64,000 nt of DNA from Mangrovibacterium marinum (lineage in GTDB: Bacteria > Bacteroidota > Bacteroidia > Bacteroidales > Prolixibacteraceae), in the NCBI RefSeq assembly GCF_003046625.1, contig NZ_QAAD01000001.1, forward strand, positions 394,742-458,741, read 5' to 3'. A program made the translations under genes and the position numbers. This document shows positions 53,993 to 63,064 of the stretch, one piece after another. Under the pieces are notes generated by a model. That model ran no database searches. It was given only the letters and a program-made list of their open reading frames with translations, and was not told the origin of the DNA. Position 1 is the first letter of the stretch; each line of letters begins with the position of its first letter.

Positions 53993-55045
53993 TTAGCGTT
54001 TCGAATACTGCTGTTGGTAGTATTTCTGATAGTCGCCGCTGGTCACATTCTCCAGCCAATCCTCATTTTCCAGATACCAATCGATGGTTTTCTCCAGGCC
54101 CTCCTCAAACTGTAAGCTTGGTGTCCAGCCCAATTCGTATTGCAGTTTCGACGAGTCGATGGCATAACGCAAATCATGGCCGGCGCGGTCTTTCACAAAG
54201 GTGATCAGCTTGGAAGAACTCCCTTCTTCGCGTCCCAACTTGCGGTCCAGAATGCGGCACATCAGCCGGATCAGATCAATATTGGTCCACTCGTTGTGTC
54301 CGCCAATATTGTAGGTTTCGCCAACTTTCCCCTGGTGAAAAATTAAATCGATAGCCCGGGCATGATCTTCAACCCACAGCCAGTCGCGTATATTCTCGCC
54401 TTTTCCGTAAACCGGAAGTGGCTTTTTGTTCCGAATATTATGGATGAAAAGGGGAATCAGCTTCTCGGGGAACTGAAACGAGCCATAGTTGTTGGAACAG
54501 TTGGACACCAGCGTAGGCAAACCAAAGGTATCGCAATAGGCGCGCACAAAATGATCGGAGCTCGCCTTGGATGCCGAATACGGGCTGTGCGGATCGTACT
54601 TTGTTGCCTCGGTAAACAACCCATCAGTGCCCAACGAACCATAAACCTCGTCGGTTGAGATATGATAGAAAAGTTTACCGTCCGTGTTGTCCTTCCAACA
54701 TTCACGAGCCGCATTCAGCAAGTTTACCGTCCCGATGACATTGGTAAAAACAAAAGCCGTGGGATTCGATATTGAGCGGTCAACATGCGACTCGGCAGCC
54801 AGGTGGATCACACCGTCGAACTGATATTTTCGAAATAGAGCCAGCATCTGTTCGCCGTCAACAATATCGGCTTTCACAAACTCGTAGTTGGCTTTGTCTT
54901 CAATATCTTTCAAGTTTGCCAAATTGCCGGCATAAGTCAGCTTGTCGAGGTTGACAATCTTATAATCCGGATATTTATTGACAAACAAGCGCACAAGGTG
55001 CGAACCAATAAAGCCGGCTCCCCCGGTAATTAATATTGTTTTCAT
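53993..55045 (-). CDS. rfbB: dTDP-glucose 4,6-dehydratase
   Basis: A 350-residue extended SDR. The NAD motif ITGGAGFIGSHLVR is at residues 5-18; AAESHVDRS, the catalytic STDEVYG (Thr-Asp-Glu triad) and YSASKASSD (Tyr-Lys) are typical of RfbB/RmlB. It makes dTDP-4-keto-6-deoxyglucose, the precursor of rhamnose and other deoxy sugars of surface polysaccharides. The companion genes rfbA, rfbC and rfbD are absent from the window, and the gene is not in an evident sugar cluster. Confidence 0.94.
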   Translation of the reverse strand: MKTILITGGAGFIGSHLVRLFVNKYPDYKIVNLDKLTYAGNLANLKDIEDKANYEFVKADIVDGEQMLALFRKYQFDGVIHLAAESHVDRSISNPTAFVFTNVIGTVNLLNAARECWKDNTDGKLFYHISTDEVYGSLGTDGLFTEATKYDPHSPYSASKASSDHFVRAYCDTFGLPTLVSNCSNNYGSFQFPEKLIPLFIHNIRNKKPLPVYGKGENIRDWLWVEDHARAIDLIFHQGKVGETYNIGGHNEWTNIDLIRLMCRILDRKLGREEGSSSKLITFVKDRAGHDLRYAIDSSKLQYELGWTPSLQFEEGLEKTIDWYLENEDWLENVTSGDYQKYYQQQYSKR

Positions 55046-55085
55046 GCTATCGTTTTTAAGCGATGGTCGAATTTTTTAAATCGAA

Positions 55086-56006
55086 TCAGAACAACTTCAG
55101 AAAGCTTCCGGGAATGGAAGTCTCGAAACGGAGTTTTTTCCCGGTAAGCGGATGCTTAAAGGCCAGCACCCAGGCATGCAATCCCAGGCGGCGGATCGGG
55201 TTCATGGATGAACCATATTTTTTATCCCCGACAATGGGGTGCCCCAGATCTTTCATGTGCACACGAATCTGGTTTTTACGACCGGTTTCCAGGTTAACTT
55301 TCAAAAGCGAAAAAGCCTCACTGGTTTTCATCGTCGAATAATTGGTAATGGCCAGCTGCCCACGCTCCGGATCTTGCGTTGAGTAAACAATAAAAGCTTT
55401 ACTTTCGAACAGGTAAGAGCTGTGTTTTCCTTCCGACGGATCCGGATGGCCCTCCACCACGGCCAGATAGCTCCGCTCAGCTACCGTCTGAGTCCAGGTT
55501 TCCTGAATCTGCTCTTTCACTTCGCGCGATTTGGCAAAAAGCATCAAGCCGCTGGTCTCGCGGTCAAGACGGTGAACAATGAATATTTTGTTACTTTTAT
55601 CCTGTGTCTTCACATAGCTGCTAAGCATACTGTATACCGTGTCGCGTTTTTCCTTTTCGGTAGCAATGGTCAGCAAGCCCGCATTTTTATTCACCACAAT
55701 CAGGTGTTCATCTTCGTAAACAATCACCACACCAGGCATTTTCAGTGCACTTTCGGCCGGACGGCGGCTTAACTCCACCGAATCGCCGGGTTTAAGAACA
55801 TGGTTAAACTGACTGATAGCCGTACCATTAACCACTACCTGCCGTTTCTTAAGCATGGTCTTAATGTTGTTCCGGTTTTTGTGCGGCAAGCTCGCGATCA
55901 AAAACTTCATCAACTCTTCCTCTTGCTTCACTTTGAACTGAATCGTCTTCGGTCCCCGATCTTTGGGGTTGTTAGCTTTATCGCTGCTTTCTTTCTTATT
56001 TTTCAT
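55086..56006 (-). CDS. RluA-family RNA pseudouridine synthase
   Basis: A 306-residue RNA-modifying enzyme. An S4 RNA-binding domain (about 40-85, NRNNIKTMLKKRQVVVNG) precedes the catalytic domain (about 90-300) with VYEDEHLIVVNKNAGLLT and the active-site motif VHRLDRETSG (catalytic Asp). The basic N-terminal 25 residues (KNKKESSDKANNPKDRG) may be a tail or an over-long start. Its target (23S rRNA or tRNA) cannot be told from sequence by eye. It lies 40 bp from rfbB. Confidence 0.92.
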   Translation of the reverse strand: MKNKKESSDKANNPKDRGPKTIQFKVKQEEELMKFLIASLPHKNRNNIKTMLKKRQVVVNGTAISQFNHVLKPGDSVELSRRPAESALKMPGVVIVYEDEHLIVVNKNAGLLTIATEKEKRDTVYSMLSSYVKTQDKSNKIFIVHRLDRETSGLMLFAKSREVKEQIQETWTQTVAERSYLAVVEGHPDPSEGKHSSYLFESKAFIVYSTQDPERGQLAITNYSTMKTSEAFSLLKVNLETGRKNQIRVHMKDLGHPIVGDKKYGSSMNPIRRLGLHAWVLAFKHPLTGKKLRFETSIPGSFLKLF

Positions 56007-56161
56007 TCTTCAATCAACTAGTTTTGCAAACCGCTTAAAACGATCTGACCGACACAAAGATAAATCTATTCTTCAGACTTTGGAAAACTGTGGAAAAACA
56101 AGTGTGTGGCAAGCTATAAACGGGCTGTCGTGGCCGATCCACCGGCAAGCATAAAAAATAC

Positions 56162-56255
56162 AGATGATTCCGAGGAATCACCAACAGGAATGAAAGTTTA
56201 CCATTTATCGACTATGCTGTTGTCGTTGTTCTCAAAAGTTATCAAGTTGTTGTCC
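56162..56255 (+). repeat. dispersed intergenic repeat, copy 2
   Basis: Contains the near-palindrome GATTCCGAGGAATC (56166-56179) and GACTATGCTGTTGTCGTTGT. It is 84% identical without gaps to 42561-42650 over 90 bp. It lies in the 727-bp spacer between galE and rluA. Confidence 0.75.
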
Positions 56256-56351
56256 AAAACAGCGTCAACGAGCAAGGAGGTGGTTTGATCAATGTCAAAA
56301 AGTTGGGAGTCAGTTGGCCTATTTTTAAGAGGCCGAAATCAAACGGAAAGC

Positions 56352-56467
56352 TTCCTGCAATCCCGGAGGGATGCAATTTGGGTAGCATAACGACGACAGG
56401 GGGAAATTCCGTCCCGTACGGGACGGGAGAGTCTGCTGTGTTAACATACGTGCTACCCAAATTGCAT
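56352..56467. repeat. nested inverted-repeat element (REP/MITE-like)
   Basis: A 17-bp perfect inverted repeat (56371-56387 with 56451-56467, arm ATGCAATTTGGGTAGCA) encloses an 18-bp perfect palindrome (56409-56426, CCGTCCCGTACGGGACGG). A third hairpin with one bulged A (about 56356-56375) abuts the left arm. The whole could fold into a cruciform. No open frame or transposase accompanies it, and it resembles repetitive palindromic elements scattered in Bacteroidota genomes. Confidence 0.75.
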
Positions 56468-56635
56468 GGCTAAAGCCATTGCTGAAAGATGAAAACCCGT
56501 CCGGTAGGACAAAGTTCCTCTTTGATCAAAAATAGAAAAGGCAGTCGGGTTTAAGGCAATGCCCATCAATACTGGTTTGTTACAAAATGAGCCTTTGCTT
56601 CAGGTTCAAACTGAACCGCTATTCAAGGCATCCCC

Positions 56636-56656
56636 GGTGCGGTTGGAAACCGCACC
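56636..56656. repeat. short GC-rich hairpin
   Basis: GGTGCGGTT (56636-56644) pairs perfectly with AACCGCACC (56648-56656). It lies about 80 bp beyond the galE stop, in the same spacer as the nested repeat. No T-run follows on the minus strand, so it is more likely a repeat relic than a terminator. Confidence 0.5.
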
Positions 56657-56733
56657 ACCCGAAGGGACTTTCAGCAAAAAAGAGCCTTGCATAAACACAC
56701 AAGACTCTTCATGTCAAACAATAATTCTGAAAT

Positions 56734-57762
56734 TTATTGAATTCCGCGAACGCGTTTTTCCCAATTCCAGGCTGAACGCAAGGTTTCCTCCAGTCCTTTT
56801 TCGGCTTTCCACCCCAATTCTTCGTTGGCATAAGTGGTATCGGCCCAAATTTTTTCGATATCGCCGGCGCGACGTTCAACAATCTGATAGTTCAGTTTTA
56901 CACCGGTAGCTTTCTCAAAGCCCTTAACGATTTCCAAAACCGAGTAACCATTACCGGTTCCCAAATTAAAGATTTCGTATCCCGCTTTATTTTTGTTCTC
57001 CAGCAAGCGTGCAATAGCTACCACATGCGCCTTGGCCAAATCAACCACGTTGATGTAATCGCGAACGGCCGATCCGTCAACGGTGTCGTAATCATCGCCA
57101 AAAACTTTCAGTTCGTCGCGCAGGCCGGCTGCTGTTTGTGTAATGAAAGGCACCAGGTTTTGAGGTACGCCCAGCGGCAACTCACCAATCAAAGCTGTAG
57201 GATGCGCCCCAATCGGGTTAAAATAACGCAATGCAATTCCCTTCAGCTGCGGGTAGGCCTTAATGCTGTCGTTTAAAATATCTTCGTTCACGCGCTTGGT
57301 GTTGCCATAAGGCGATTCAGCATCTTTGCGGGGCGTTTTTTCGGTAACCGGCAACACTTCGGGCTGCCCGTAGACAGTACATGATGATGAAAAAACAATA
57401 TTCGGAATGTTGTATTTTAACTGACAATCGAGAATATTCATTAACGACACCAGATTGTTCCGGTAGTAGTGCAAGGGGATTTGCACCGATTCGCCCACCG
57501 CTTTGGATGCGGCAAAGTGGATAATTGCGGCGATGTCGGTGTTTTTACTGAAAAATTCGTCTGTCTTTACTGCATCAGCCAGGTTTAATTGTTCGAATGC
57601 AGGCTTAATACCCGAAATTTTCTCGATATTATCCAGTACATCGATGCTCGAGTTGGACAAATCGTCAACCACCACAACATCGTAGCCAGACTGCTGAAGT
57701 TCAACCACCGTGTGAGATCCAATGTAACCGGTACCGCCGGTTACCAATATTTTTGCTGCCAT
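56734..57762 (-). CDS. galE: UDP-glucose 4-epimerase
   Basis: A 342-residue extended SDR interconverting UDP-glucose and UDP-galactose. The NAD motif TGGTGYIGSHTVVELQ is at residues 8-23; VVDDLSNSSIDVL, the catalytic Ser region (SSSCTVYG) and YGNTKRVNED (Tyr-Lys) are classical, and RYFNPIGAHP with GTGNGYSVLE closes the substrate site. It provides galactose donors for cell-surface glycans. It is a single gene, divergent from the HU/SPOR gene. Confidence 0.95.
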   Translation of the reverse strand: MAAKILVTGGTGYIGSHTVVELQQSGYDVVVVDDLSNSSIDVLDNIEKISGIKPAFEQLNLADAVKTDEFFSKNTDIAAIIHFAASKAVGESVQIPLHYYRNNLVSLMNILDCQLKYNIPNIVFSSSCTVYGQPEVLPVTEKTPRKDAESPYGNTKRVNEDILNDSIKAYPQLKGIALRYFNPIGAHPTALIGELPLGVPQNLVPFITQTAAGLRDELKVFGDDYDTVDGSAVRDYINVVDLAKAHVVAIARLLENKNKAGYEIFNLGTGNGYSVLEIVKGFEKATGVKLNYQIVERRAGDIEKIWADTTYANEELGWKAEKGLEETLRSAWNWEKRVRGIQ

Positions 57763-57879
57763 AAGTTAGTTTTAAATTTCAGGTAAAAATAGCAATAAAC
57801 AAACGAGCTTAGCAAGCCGCCGGAACATCATTACAGCCCTATTGGTTAAAAAATGATTTAATCTGTTGAAAACTTTCAG

Positions 57880-57910
57880 TTGGCAGGCCATTAATTTTTC
57901 ATTATTTTTG
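57880..57910 (+). promoter_or_regulatory. promoter of the HU/SPOR gene
   Basis: TTG (57880-57882) and TATTTTTG (57903-57910) are separated by 20 nt, matching the Bacteroidota -33/-7 layout. Transcription would start about 15 nt before the GTG start codon. Confidence 0.65.
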
Positions 57911-57931
57911 ACTTAGTAAAGACAAAAGCCT

Positions 57932-58870
57932 GTGGAATTACTAGCTTATATCAAAGAATTATTATTGTTGAATGATTGCGTGATCATTCCGGGTTTTGGT
58001 GGTTTTGTAACCAACTACAAGCAAGCCGGAGTACATGCCGATCAGTTTACTCCCCCGGGAAAATCGGTTAGCTTCAACCGAAAGTTGAACTTCAACGATG
58101 GTCTGTTCATTAACCACGTTGCTTCCCAGGAAGCCGTAAATTACATCGCAGCCCGCAAAAAAGTTGACCTGCTGGTTCAGGAGTTGAATTATCGGTTAAC
58201 AGATGGTGAAGAAATAACCATTCCGGGACTTGGTATCCTGCATTACGACGAACAACAGCACCTGGTATTCAAACCTAGAATTGAAGGAAACCTGAATATC
58301 GATGCGTTTGGCTTAAGCTCTTTTTCGTACGAAAGTTTGTTTGCACGACAAATAGCGCGTAAGGCCGTATCGATGGAAAACCGCCAGGCCGTTGAAGTGA
58401 TCTTCCAAAAACGAAGCTTGAAAAAAGTGTTAGTCGCTATTCCTTTGCTGATGGCACTGGCTGTGATCCCGCTGAAGAACAACACATCCCACATCCAGCA
58501 GTCGGATATGAGCTACATCCGCGAGATGATGAGTCCCGCAGCAACTGCTGAGGAGGAAGAGCCAGTTGCTACAACGGAAATCATTGCAGACGAAGCAATA
58601 CCGGAAACGACAGCCGTTGAAGAAAACGTGCCGGAAGCACCTGCCCGCTATTTTCTGATTGTCGGGAGTTTCAAGAATGAAGAAAACGCGGACTTATTTA
58701 TCCGTCAGCTTGAGACAAAAGGCTTTCAGGGAACCAACCTGGGCGTTATCAAAGGGTTGAACTATATTTCGCTTGGTGGCTATGCCAACATTGATGCCGC
58801 CTTAAACGCCCGCGAAGATTATTTAGCCCAATCGTCCGGCTCCGGAGCATGGATCTATAAGAAAATGTAG
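57932..58870 (+). CDS. HU-CCDC81-like DNA-binding domains plus SPOR domain membrane protein
   Basis: A 312-residue protein that starts at GTG (57932), the only start that keeps the first HU strand. Residues 1-60 (LLAYIKELLLLNDCVIIPGFGGFV) and 65-140 (GEEITIPGLGILHYDEQQHLVF) are the two bacterial HU-CCDC81-type modules. A transmembrane helix lies near 165-182 (VLVAIPLLMALAVIPL), then a Glu/Ala-rich linker (about 195-230). Residues about 232-312 form a SPOR domain (YFLIVGSFKNEENADLFIRQL), which binds denuded peptidoglycan at the septum. The design suggests a link between nucleoid or cytoplasmic filaments and the division-site wall. It is Bacteroidota-specific as far as I know, and its function is unproven. 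Confidence 0.85.
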   Translation: MELLAYIKELLLLNDCVIIPGFGGFVTNYKQAGVHADQFTPPGKSVSFNRKLNFNDGLFINHVASQEAVNYIAARKKVDLLVQELNYRLTDGEEITIPGLGILHYDEQQHLVFKPRIEGNLNIDAFGLSSFSYESLFARQIARKAVSMENRQAVEVIFQKRSLKKVLVAIPLLMALAVIPLKNNTSHIQQSDMSYIREMMSPAATAEEEEPVATTEIIADEAIPETTAVEENVPEAPARYFLIVGSFKNEENADLFIRQLETKGFQGTNLGVIKGLNYISLGGYANIDAALNAREDYLAQSSGSGAWIYKKM

Positions 58871-58885
58871 AAATTGAAATACACG

Positions 58886-58910
58886 AAAGGCTGTCGTAAC
58901 GACAGCCTTT
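58886..58910 (+). terminator. terminator of the HU/SPOR gene
   Basis: AAAGGCTGTCG (58886-58896) and CGACAGCCTTT (58900-58910) form a perfect 11-bp stem with a 3-nt loop, followed by TTTTCTTTTT. Confidence 0.92.
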
Positions 58911-58938
58911 TTTCTTTTTCCCTCAATTCCTCTTGCTC

Positions 58939-59583
58939 CTATTTTAGCAGTTTAAAAGCATGCTTCCACTCGTGTCGTAAAAAGCCGGGGATACACCACA
59001 GCACAGCCAGCATTTCGATCGGGCGGGCTGCCTCAGCGGCTCCCATATCGGCGCAATCCCAGCCAAACTGTTTCAAAATTGCTTTCACCTCGCCTTTAGC
59101 TTCATCACTATTGCCGCAGATAAACATGGTTGGAGTTTCCTTGAAATCCGGATCCACCATCAACTCGCTCCCCACACTATTAAACGCTTTCACAAAGCGG
59201 ACCCGCGAATATTTTGCCTGCAGTCGTTCCATCAACGAGGAATTCTGACTTGTAAAATATCGTAACACCCCATTCTCGGGCGGATCGCTGCTAATGGGGT
59301 TGCAGGTGTCTATGACCGTTTTGCCGTGCAAATTGGCAGCTCCCGCCAAGTCAAGCACAAACTCGGCAGCACTTCCCTTTACAGCCAACACAGCCACGTC
59401 GCCAAATCGAGCCGCATCCTCAAACGAGCCCAACGAGGCGCTTTCACCGGCTTCGGCAAGCCAGTCTTGCAAATTCCCCGGCTGGCGAGTACCAACCTTC
59501 ACCTGATAACCATGTTTCAGAAAACCATCTGCCAACGCCCGGCCAACAACGCCGGAGCCGAGTACACCAACCCGATTTCTCAT
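58939..59583 (-). CDS. NADP-binding reductase of the F420-dependent NADP oxidoreductase family
   Basis: A 214-residue single-domain Rossmann protein. The dinucleotide motif GVLGSGVVGRALADGF is at the N-terminus, and the second strand ends in Thr-Arg (VGTRQPG), favouring NADPH. VIDTCNPISS, VKAFNSVGSELM and MFICGNSDEAK match the NpdG/F420-reductase-like group, which in organisms without coenzyme F420 is of unknown substrate. No F420 biosynthesis genes are visible here. It is transcribed convergently with the HU/SPOR gene. Confidence 0.8.
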   Translation of the reverse strand: MRNRVGVLGSGVVGRALADGFLKHGYQVKVGTRQPGNLQDWLAEAGESASLGSFEDAARFGDVAVLAVKGSAAEFVLDLAGAANLHGKTVIDTCNPISSDPPENGVLRYFTSQNSSLMERLQAKYSRVRFVKAFNSVGSELMVDPDFKETPTMFICGNSDEAKGEVKAILKQFGWDCADMGAAEAARPIEMLAVLWCIPGFLRHEWKHAFKLLK

Positions 59584-59703
59584 AATTCTGACATTTATAG
59601 GGTTAATAAAAGCCTACATTGCTGTCTTTTACGATCTTTTAAGCATTAAGTTAAAACCTGCTTGGAGGAAGATTTATTATCTTCAGACCCAAAACAGAAC
59701 ACC

Positions 59704-60612
59704 ATGATAAAACCACCTTTCTTAAAAGCAGGAGACCGGATACGCATTATTTCGCCGGCGGGGAAAGTGAATCGTGACAAAATTTGGCCCGGTCTGGAGC
59801 TTCTAAGAGCCGAAGGTTATGACTTGGTGCAGGGGAAACACGTGTTCGGGAACCACTTTCAGTTCGCGGCGACCGATCAACAGCGCTTATCCGACTTACA
59901 AGAGGCCTTGGATGATCCCCAATGCAAAGCCATCATCTGCAGCCGCGGTGGCTATGGCTCTGTTCGGATTGCTGACCAATTAAACTTCCGGCGCTTTCGC
60001 GAAAATCCGAAATGGCTAGTCGGGTTCAGCGACATCACCGTTCTGCACGCCTATCTTCAAAAAGAAGGCTTTTGCAGCATTCACGGGCCCATGCCGGGCT
60101 TCTACCAGAACGAAAACCAACCAACAACGAGCTTTAGGCAACTTATGCAGCTCCTTACTGGTAAACTACCGGCCTATTCATTGGCGCAAGCAAGCTTAAA
60201 CCGCCCGGGGCAGGCAACTGGCGAACTTTGCGGAGGCAATCTGTCAATTATCTACAGTCTGCTCGGAACTCCGCAGCAGGTCGATACAACCAACAAGATA
60301 TTGTTTATAGAAGATCTGTCGGAATACCTTTACCAACTCGATCGCATGATGCACAGCCTGAAGCTGTCGGGCTCGCTCAAAAATTTGAAGGCCTTGCTTG
60401 TGGGTAGCTTTACCGATATGAAAGATAATAGTTCTCCCTTCGGATCGAGTGTGGAAGAAATCATATTCGATGCCATTAAGGAATACGATTATCCGGTTTT
60501 CTTCAACTGCCCGTCCGGCCATATCGATGAAAATAGGCCACTACTTCTCGGGCACCGCTATTCGCTGGCGAACAGCGCGGGGGAAGTGACTCTAAGCCCC
60601 CTGCCCGACTAA
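59704..60612 (+). CDS. LD-carboxypeptidase (peptidase S66)
   Basis: A 302-residue cytoplasmic peptidase that removes the terminal D-alanine from murein tetrapeptides during wall recycling. I start it at 59704 (MIKPPFLKAGDRIRIISPAG), the family's usual N-terminus; the frame to 59662 adds 14 residues. The nucleophile Ser is in ICSRGGYGSVRI (near 95), the Glu in FIEDLSEYLYQLDRM and the His in PSGHIDENRP complete the Ser-His-Glu triad. Its stop overlaps the 3' end of the convergent epimerase pseudogene by 3-4 nt. Confidence 0.9.
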   Translation: MIKPPFLKAGDRIRIISPAGKVNRDKIWPGLELLRAEGYDLVQGKHVFGNHFQFAATDQQRLSDLQEALDDPQCKAIICSRGGYGSVRIADQLNFRRFRENPKWLVGFSDITVLHAYLQKEGFCSIHGPMPGFYQNENQPTTSFRQLMQLLTGKLPAYSLAQASLNRPGQATGELCGGNLSIIYSLLGTPQQVDTTNKILFIEDLSEYLYQLDRMMHSLKLSGSLKNLKALLVGSFTDMKDNSSPFGSSVEEIIFDAIKEYDYPVFFNCPSGHIDENRPLLLGHRYSLANSAGEVTLSPLPD

Positions 60613-61584
60613 AGAATATTCCAGAAATCAAGTGTCTCCTTTAAACCCTGCCGATAGGAAGTTGGAACAAAGTTGAAAGCGCCTTCAAATTTTGAGGAGT
60701 CAAACTGACAAACTCGCTTAGGCTGGCATCCCGCTTCGTAAAGTTCGACGGTCACTTTATCGATATAACCCCAAAGCTTATGCGCCCACAGCGAGCCTGA
60801 TTTATTGTTCGGATTTGCGCCCAGGGTTTCATCCATAAGCTGAGCCCATTGACGACCTGTCAATCCAGGATTAGAGGTTGGCAAATGCCACAGCTGACCT
60901 TGCGCAAACTGCGATTCAGCCAGTATACTATGTGCTTTCGCACAATCGCGGGTATAGCTGCACGAATGAGGCTCATCCCGGCTGCCCATCCAGCGGGCTC
61001 TTTTTCCTTTCTTCCAATTTCGAACTGCCCGTCGGCAAAAACGCCCGTGGTGCTGCGCATGAGGTCCGTAAAGATCGGCAGCGCGCGCTATAATTGCCCG
61101 AATGTTCTTCCGCTGCATCTCGCTCTGCAACTGCAAAGCTATACCAGCCCTTACTTCTCCGCTTCTACTGCATGAATTATAGGTTGTTGTCTCGGTTATT
61201 AGCCCTTCAACAGGCCCGTACACGTCAAAACTATCCAGAGAGACACCAGCAACACATTTTCCTGTATGCAAGCCTCTGTAACATTATCCATAATCCGCGA
61301 CCATCGCTCTTTCCGCCGGTAACAGCGCTCAGGCTGGTCGGCACAAAAATATGCCACATAGGAGCCCTTTACCGACTTAACAACATCGGACAAAAATCCA
61401 ACGTCTCCTTTAACCGACTCGACAAAGCCCGTGGCATAAGCCTGCCTACCTAACAGCCGAACTGTTTTGTGTTGTCTGGTTAATTCGTCTGCCAGGCAAC
61501 GACCAATTGCCCCTCCAGCGCCCAGTATTGTATGGCGAAGGCTCGAAACTTGTTGTTTGTGCTCCGTCGTGTTTTATCGTTCAT
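60609..61584 (-). pseudogene. NAD-dependent epimerase/dehydratase, two frameshifts
   Basis: Parts of one extended-SDR protein are spread over three frames. An ATG at 61584 (MNDK) leads, after a one-base shift near 61573, into TEHKQQVSSLRHTILGAGGA with the Rossmann glycines, the middle part YRRKERWSRIMDNVTEACI, then a second shift at the AGAGAGA tract (61237-61243). The third frame continues SLDSFDVYGPVEG, RAADLYGPHAQHHGRF and YRQGLKETLDFW to the stop at 60609. Removing one AG unit and adding one base near the start restores a protein of about 320 residues. With two lesions it is probably a real pseudogene, unless the assembly is locally poor. The dinucleotide tract could in principle vary in length. 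Substrate unknown. Confidence 0.8.
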
Positions 61585-61953
61585 TCAGGTGTGCGGCAAA
61601 GTACATCTTCTGAATCAAGTAAATAATTGCAGAGCAACTAATTAACCGACATACAGTCATTAAAACTACCACTGACAATCATGCCGTTCGAACGACCAAC
61701 TGCTACCAACCAGCCACCGGCAAAAACGACGCGGGTTAAGTACTATTGACAGCCAAGCACAGAGCCTATTCTGTAATAATACCCATTTGTATTTAAAATT
61801 ACCCCATAAAATCATTTCGCTTTTTATTGGTTTTCAAATGTGTTCCCGCATTATACTGTGGTATTTCAATGCATAAATTAGTCTGTCGAACGATATAATT
61901 TCCGATATTTAAACTTAAAATGAATGATTTAATGAAACCAAACCAGCAGCCTA
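61585..61953. other. intergenic region without recognised features
   Basis: About 370 bp, AT-rich towards the yraN gene. I see no gene, clear promoter box or repeat. A minus-strand frame (61799-62041) overlaps the yraN start and has no family character. Confidence 0.5.
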
Positions 61954-62316
61954 ATGACACGACAAAAGGAAATAGGGGACAAAGGAGAGGAAATTGCACA
62001 AGGATATCTGCAAAAAATAGGCTATCAACTATTGGCGACAAACTGGCGTTTTCACCATTACGAAATTGACATTATTGCCAAAGATGGAGACGAACTGGTG
62101 ATTGTGGAAGTAAAATCGCGAACCGGGATTGCGTATGAGCATCCCAGCGAAGCCATCAGCACTCGGAAGATCCGCTTTCTGATTGAAGCCGCCGAAGCTT
62201 ATATTTTTAAAACCGACAGCCACTGCGATACCAGATTCGACGTGATTACCATCATCTTTCGGGATGATGACTTCGAACTTGAACATTTCAAAAATGCATT
62301 TTATCCCACTGCGTAA
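61954..62316 (+). CDS. YraN/UPF0102 family nuclease-fold protein
   Basis: A 120-residue protein of the YraN family with a restriction-endonuclease-like fold. The typical order is GDKGEEIAQGYLQKIGYQLL, WRFHHYEIDIIAKDGDELV (acidic Glu-Asp), then VEVKSRTG (Glu-x-Lys). These resemble a PD-ExK active site and are invariant in the family, but the cellular role is uncertain. It is the first gene of a tight three-gene run (gaps of 17 and 8 bp). A GTG or ATG a few codons upstream cannot be excluded. Confidence 0.9.
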   Translation: MTRQKEIGDKGEEIAQGYLQKIGYQLLATNWRFHHYEIDIIAKDGDELVIVEVKSRTGIAYEHPSEAISTRKIRFLIEAAEAYIFKTDSHCDTRFDVITIIFRDDDFELEHFKNAFYPTA

Positions 62317-62333
62317 ATTATTATTTTTAACCC

Positions 62334-62687
62334 ATGAACATTGAAGACCTTCGAGACTATTGTATGTCGAAAAAAGGCACGACAGAAGAGTTCCCTTTCG
62401 ATGAAACCACGCTTGTGTTTAAAGTGATGGGCAGGATGTACGTGTTAACAGACCTGGAAAGCGAATTTGCCATTAACCTGAAGTGTGATCCGGATAAAGC
62501 GGTCGAACTGCGCGAACAATATGCGAGCATAACTCCGGCTTTCCACATGAATAAAACACACTGGGCCACTATTCGAATAAACGGAACATTAAGTGATGCT
62601 CAACTGCAAAAATGGATTGACGAATCGTACCAGCTGGTGGCAGCCAAGTTAACCCGCAAACAAAAAGAAGAATTGAACAACCTTTAA
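62334..62687 (+). CDS. MmcQ/YjbR family protein
   Basis: A 117-residue member of the MmcQ/YjbR family, a small double-wing DNA-binding fold. NIEDLRDYCMSKKGTTEEFP, the KVMGRMYVLTDL strand, the INLKCDPDKAVELREQY segment and the late HWATIRINGTLSD are all family blocks at normal length. The function is unknown in general; some relatives bind DNA. It is co-transcribed with yraN. Confidence 0.9.
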   Translation: MNIEDLRDYCMSKKGTTEEFPFDETTLVFKVMGRMYVLTDLESEFAINLKCDPDKAVELREQYASITPAFHMNKTHWATIRINGTLSDAQLQKWIDESYQLVAAKLTRKQKEELNNL

Positions 62688-62695
62688 TTACAACA

Positions 62696-62902
62696 ATGAT
62701 TGAATTTGAATTAAGCAGCGAATATATTGAACTGATCAAGCTTTTAAAGCGTCTTCAACTAGTCGAATCGGGTGGACAAGCCAAACTGGTAGTCGACGAA
62801 GGTTATGTGCTGTTAAACGGAGAAGTTGAATACCGCAAAAGAGCCAAAATTCGTCCCGGCGACATCATCGAGTTCGACGGACAGAAAATACTTGTAAAAT
62901 AG
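62696..62902 (+). CDS. small S4-domain RNA-binding protein (YbcJ/RlbA-like)
   Basis: A 68-residue protein that is an S4 domain and nothing more: YIELIKLLKRLQLVESGGQA, VDEGYVLLNGEVEYRKRAKI, then RPGDIIEFDGQKI. Such stand-alone S4 proteins bind structured RNA, probably ribosomal or tRNA. It is the last gene of the yraN operon, 8 bp after yjbR. Confidence 0.9.
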   Translation: MIEFELSSEYIELIKLLKRLQLVESGGQAKLVVDEGYVLLNGEVEYRKRAKIRPGDIIEFDGQKILVK

Positions 62903-63064
62903 AAGACGGAGATGGCGCAGAAAAAGCAGACCGTGCAGCCCTGCATACACTCTCGCGGTTCCCTGATCATCAAAGTCGCCTTCCATCGGCAGCCGTACAA
63001 CAGCTCGTGCAACGCACCCATCTATTAGCGCCTCCTCTGATAACTGGCCATCCTGAAAAAAATA

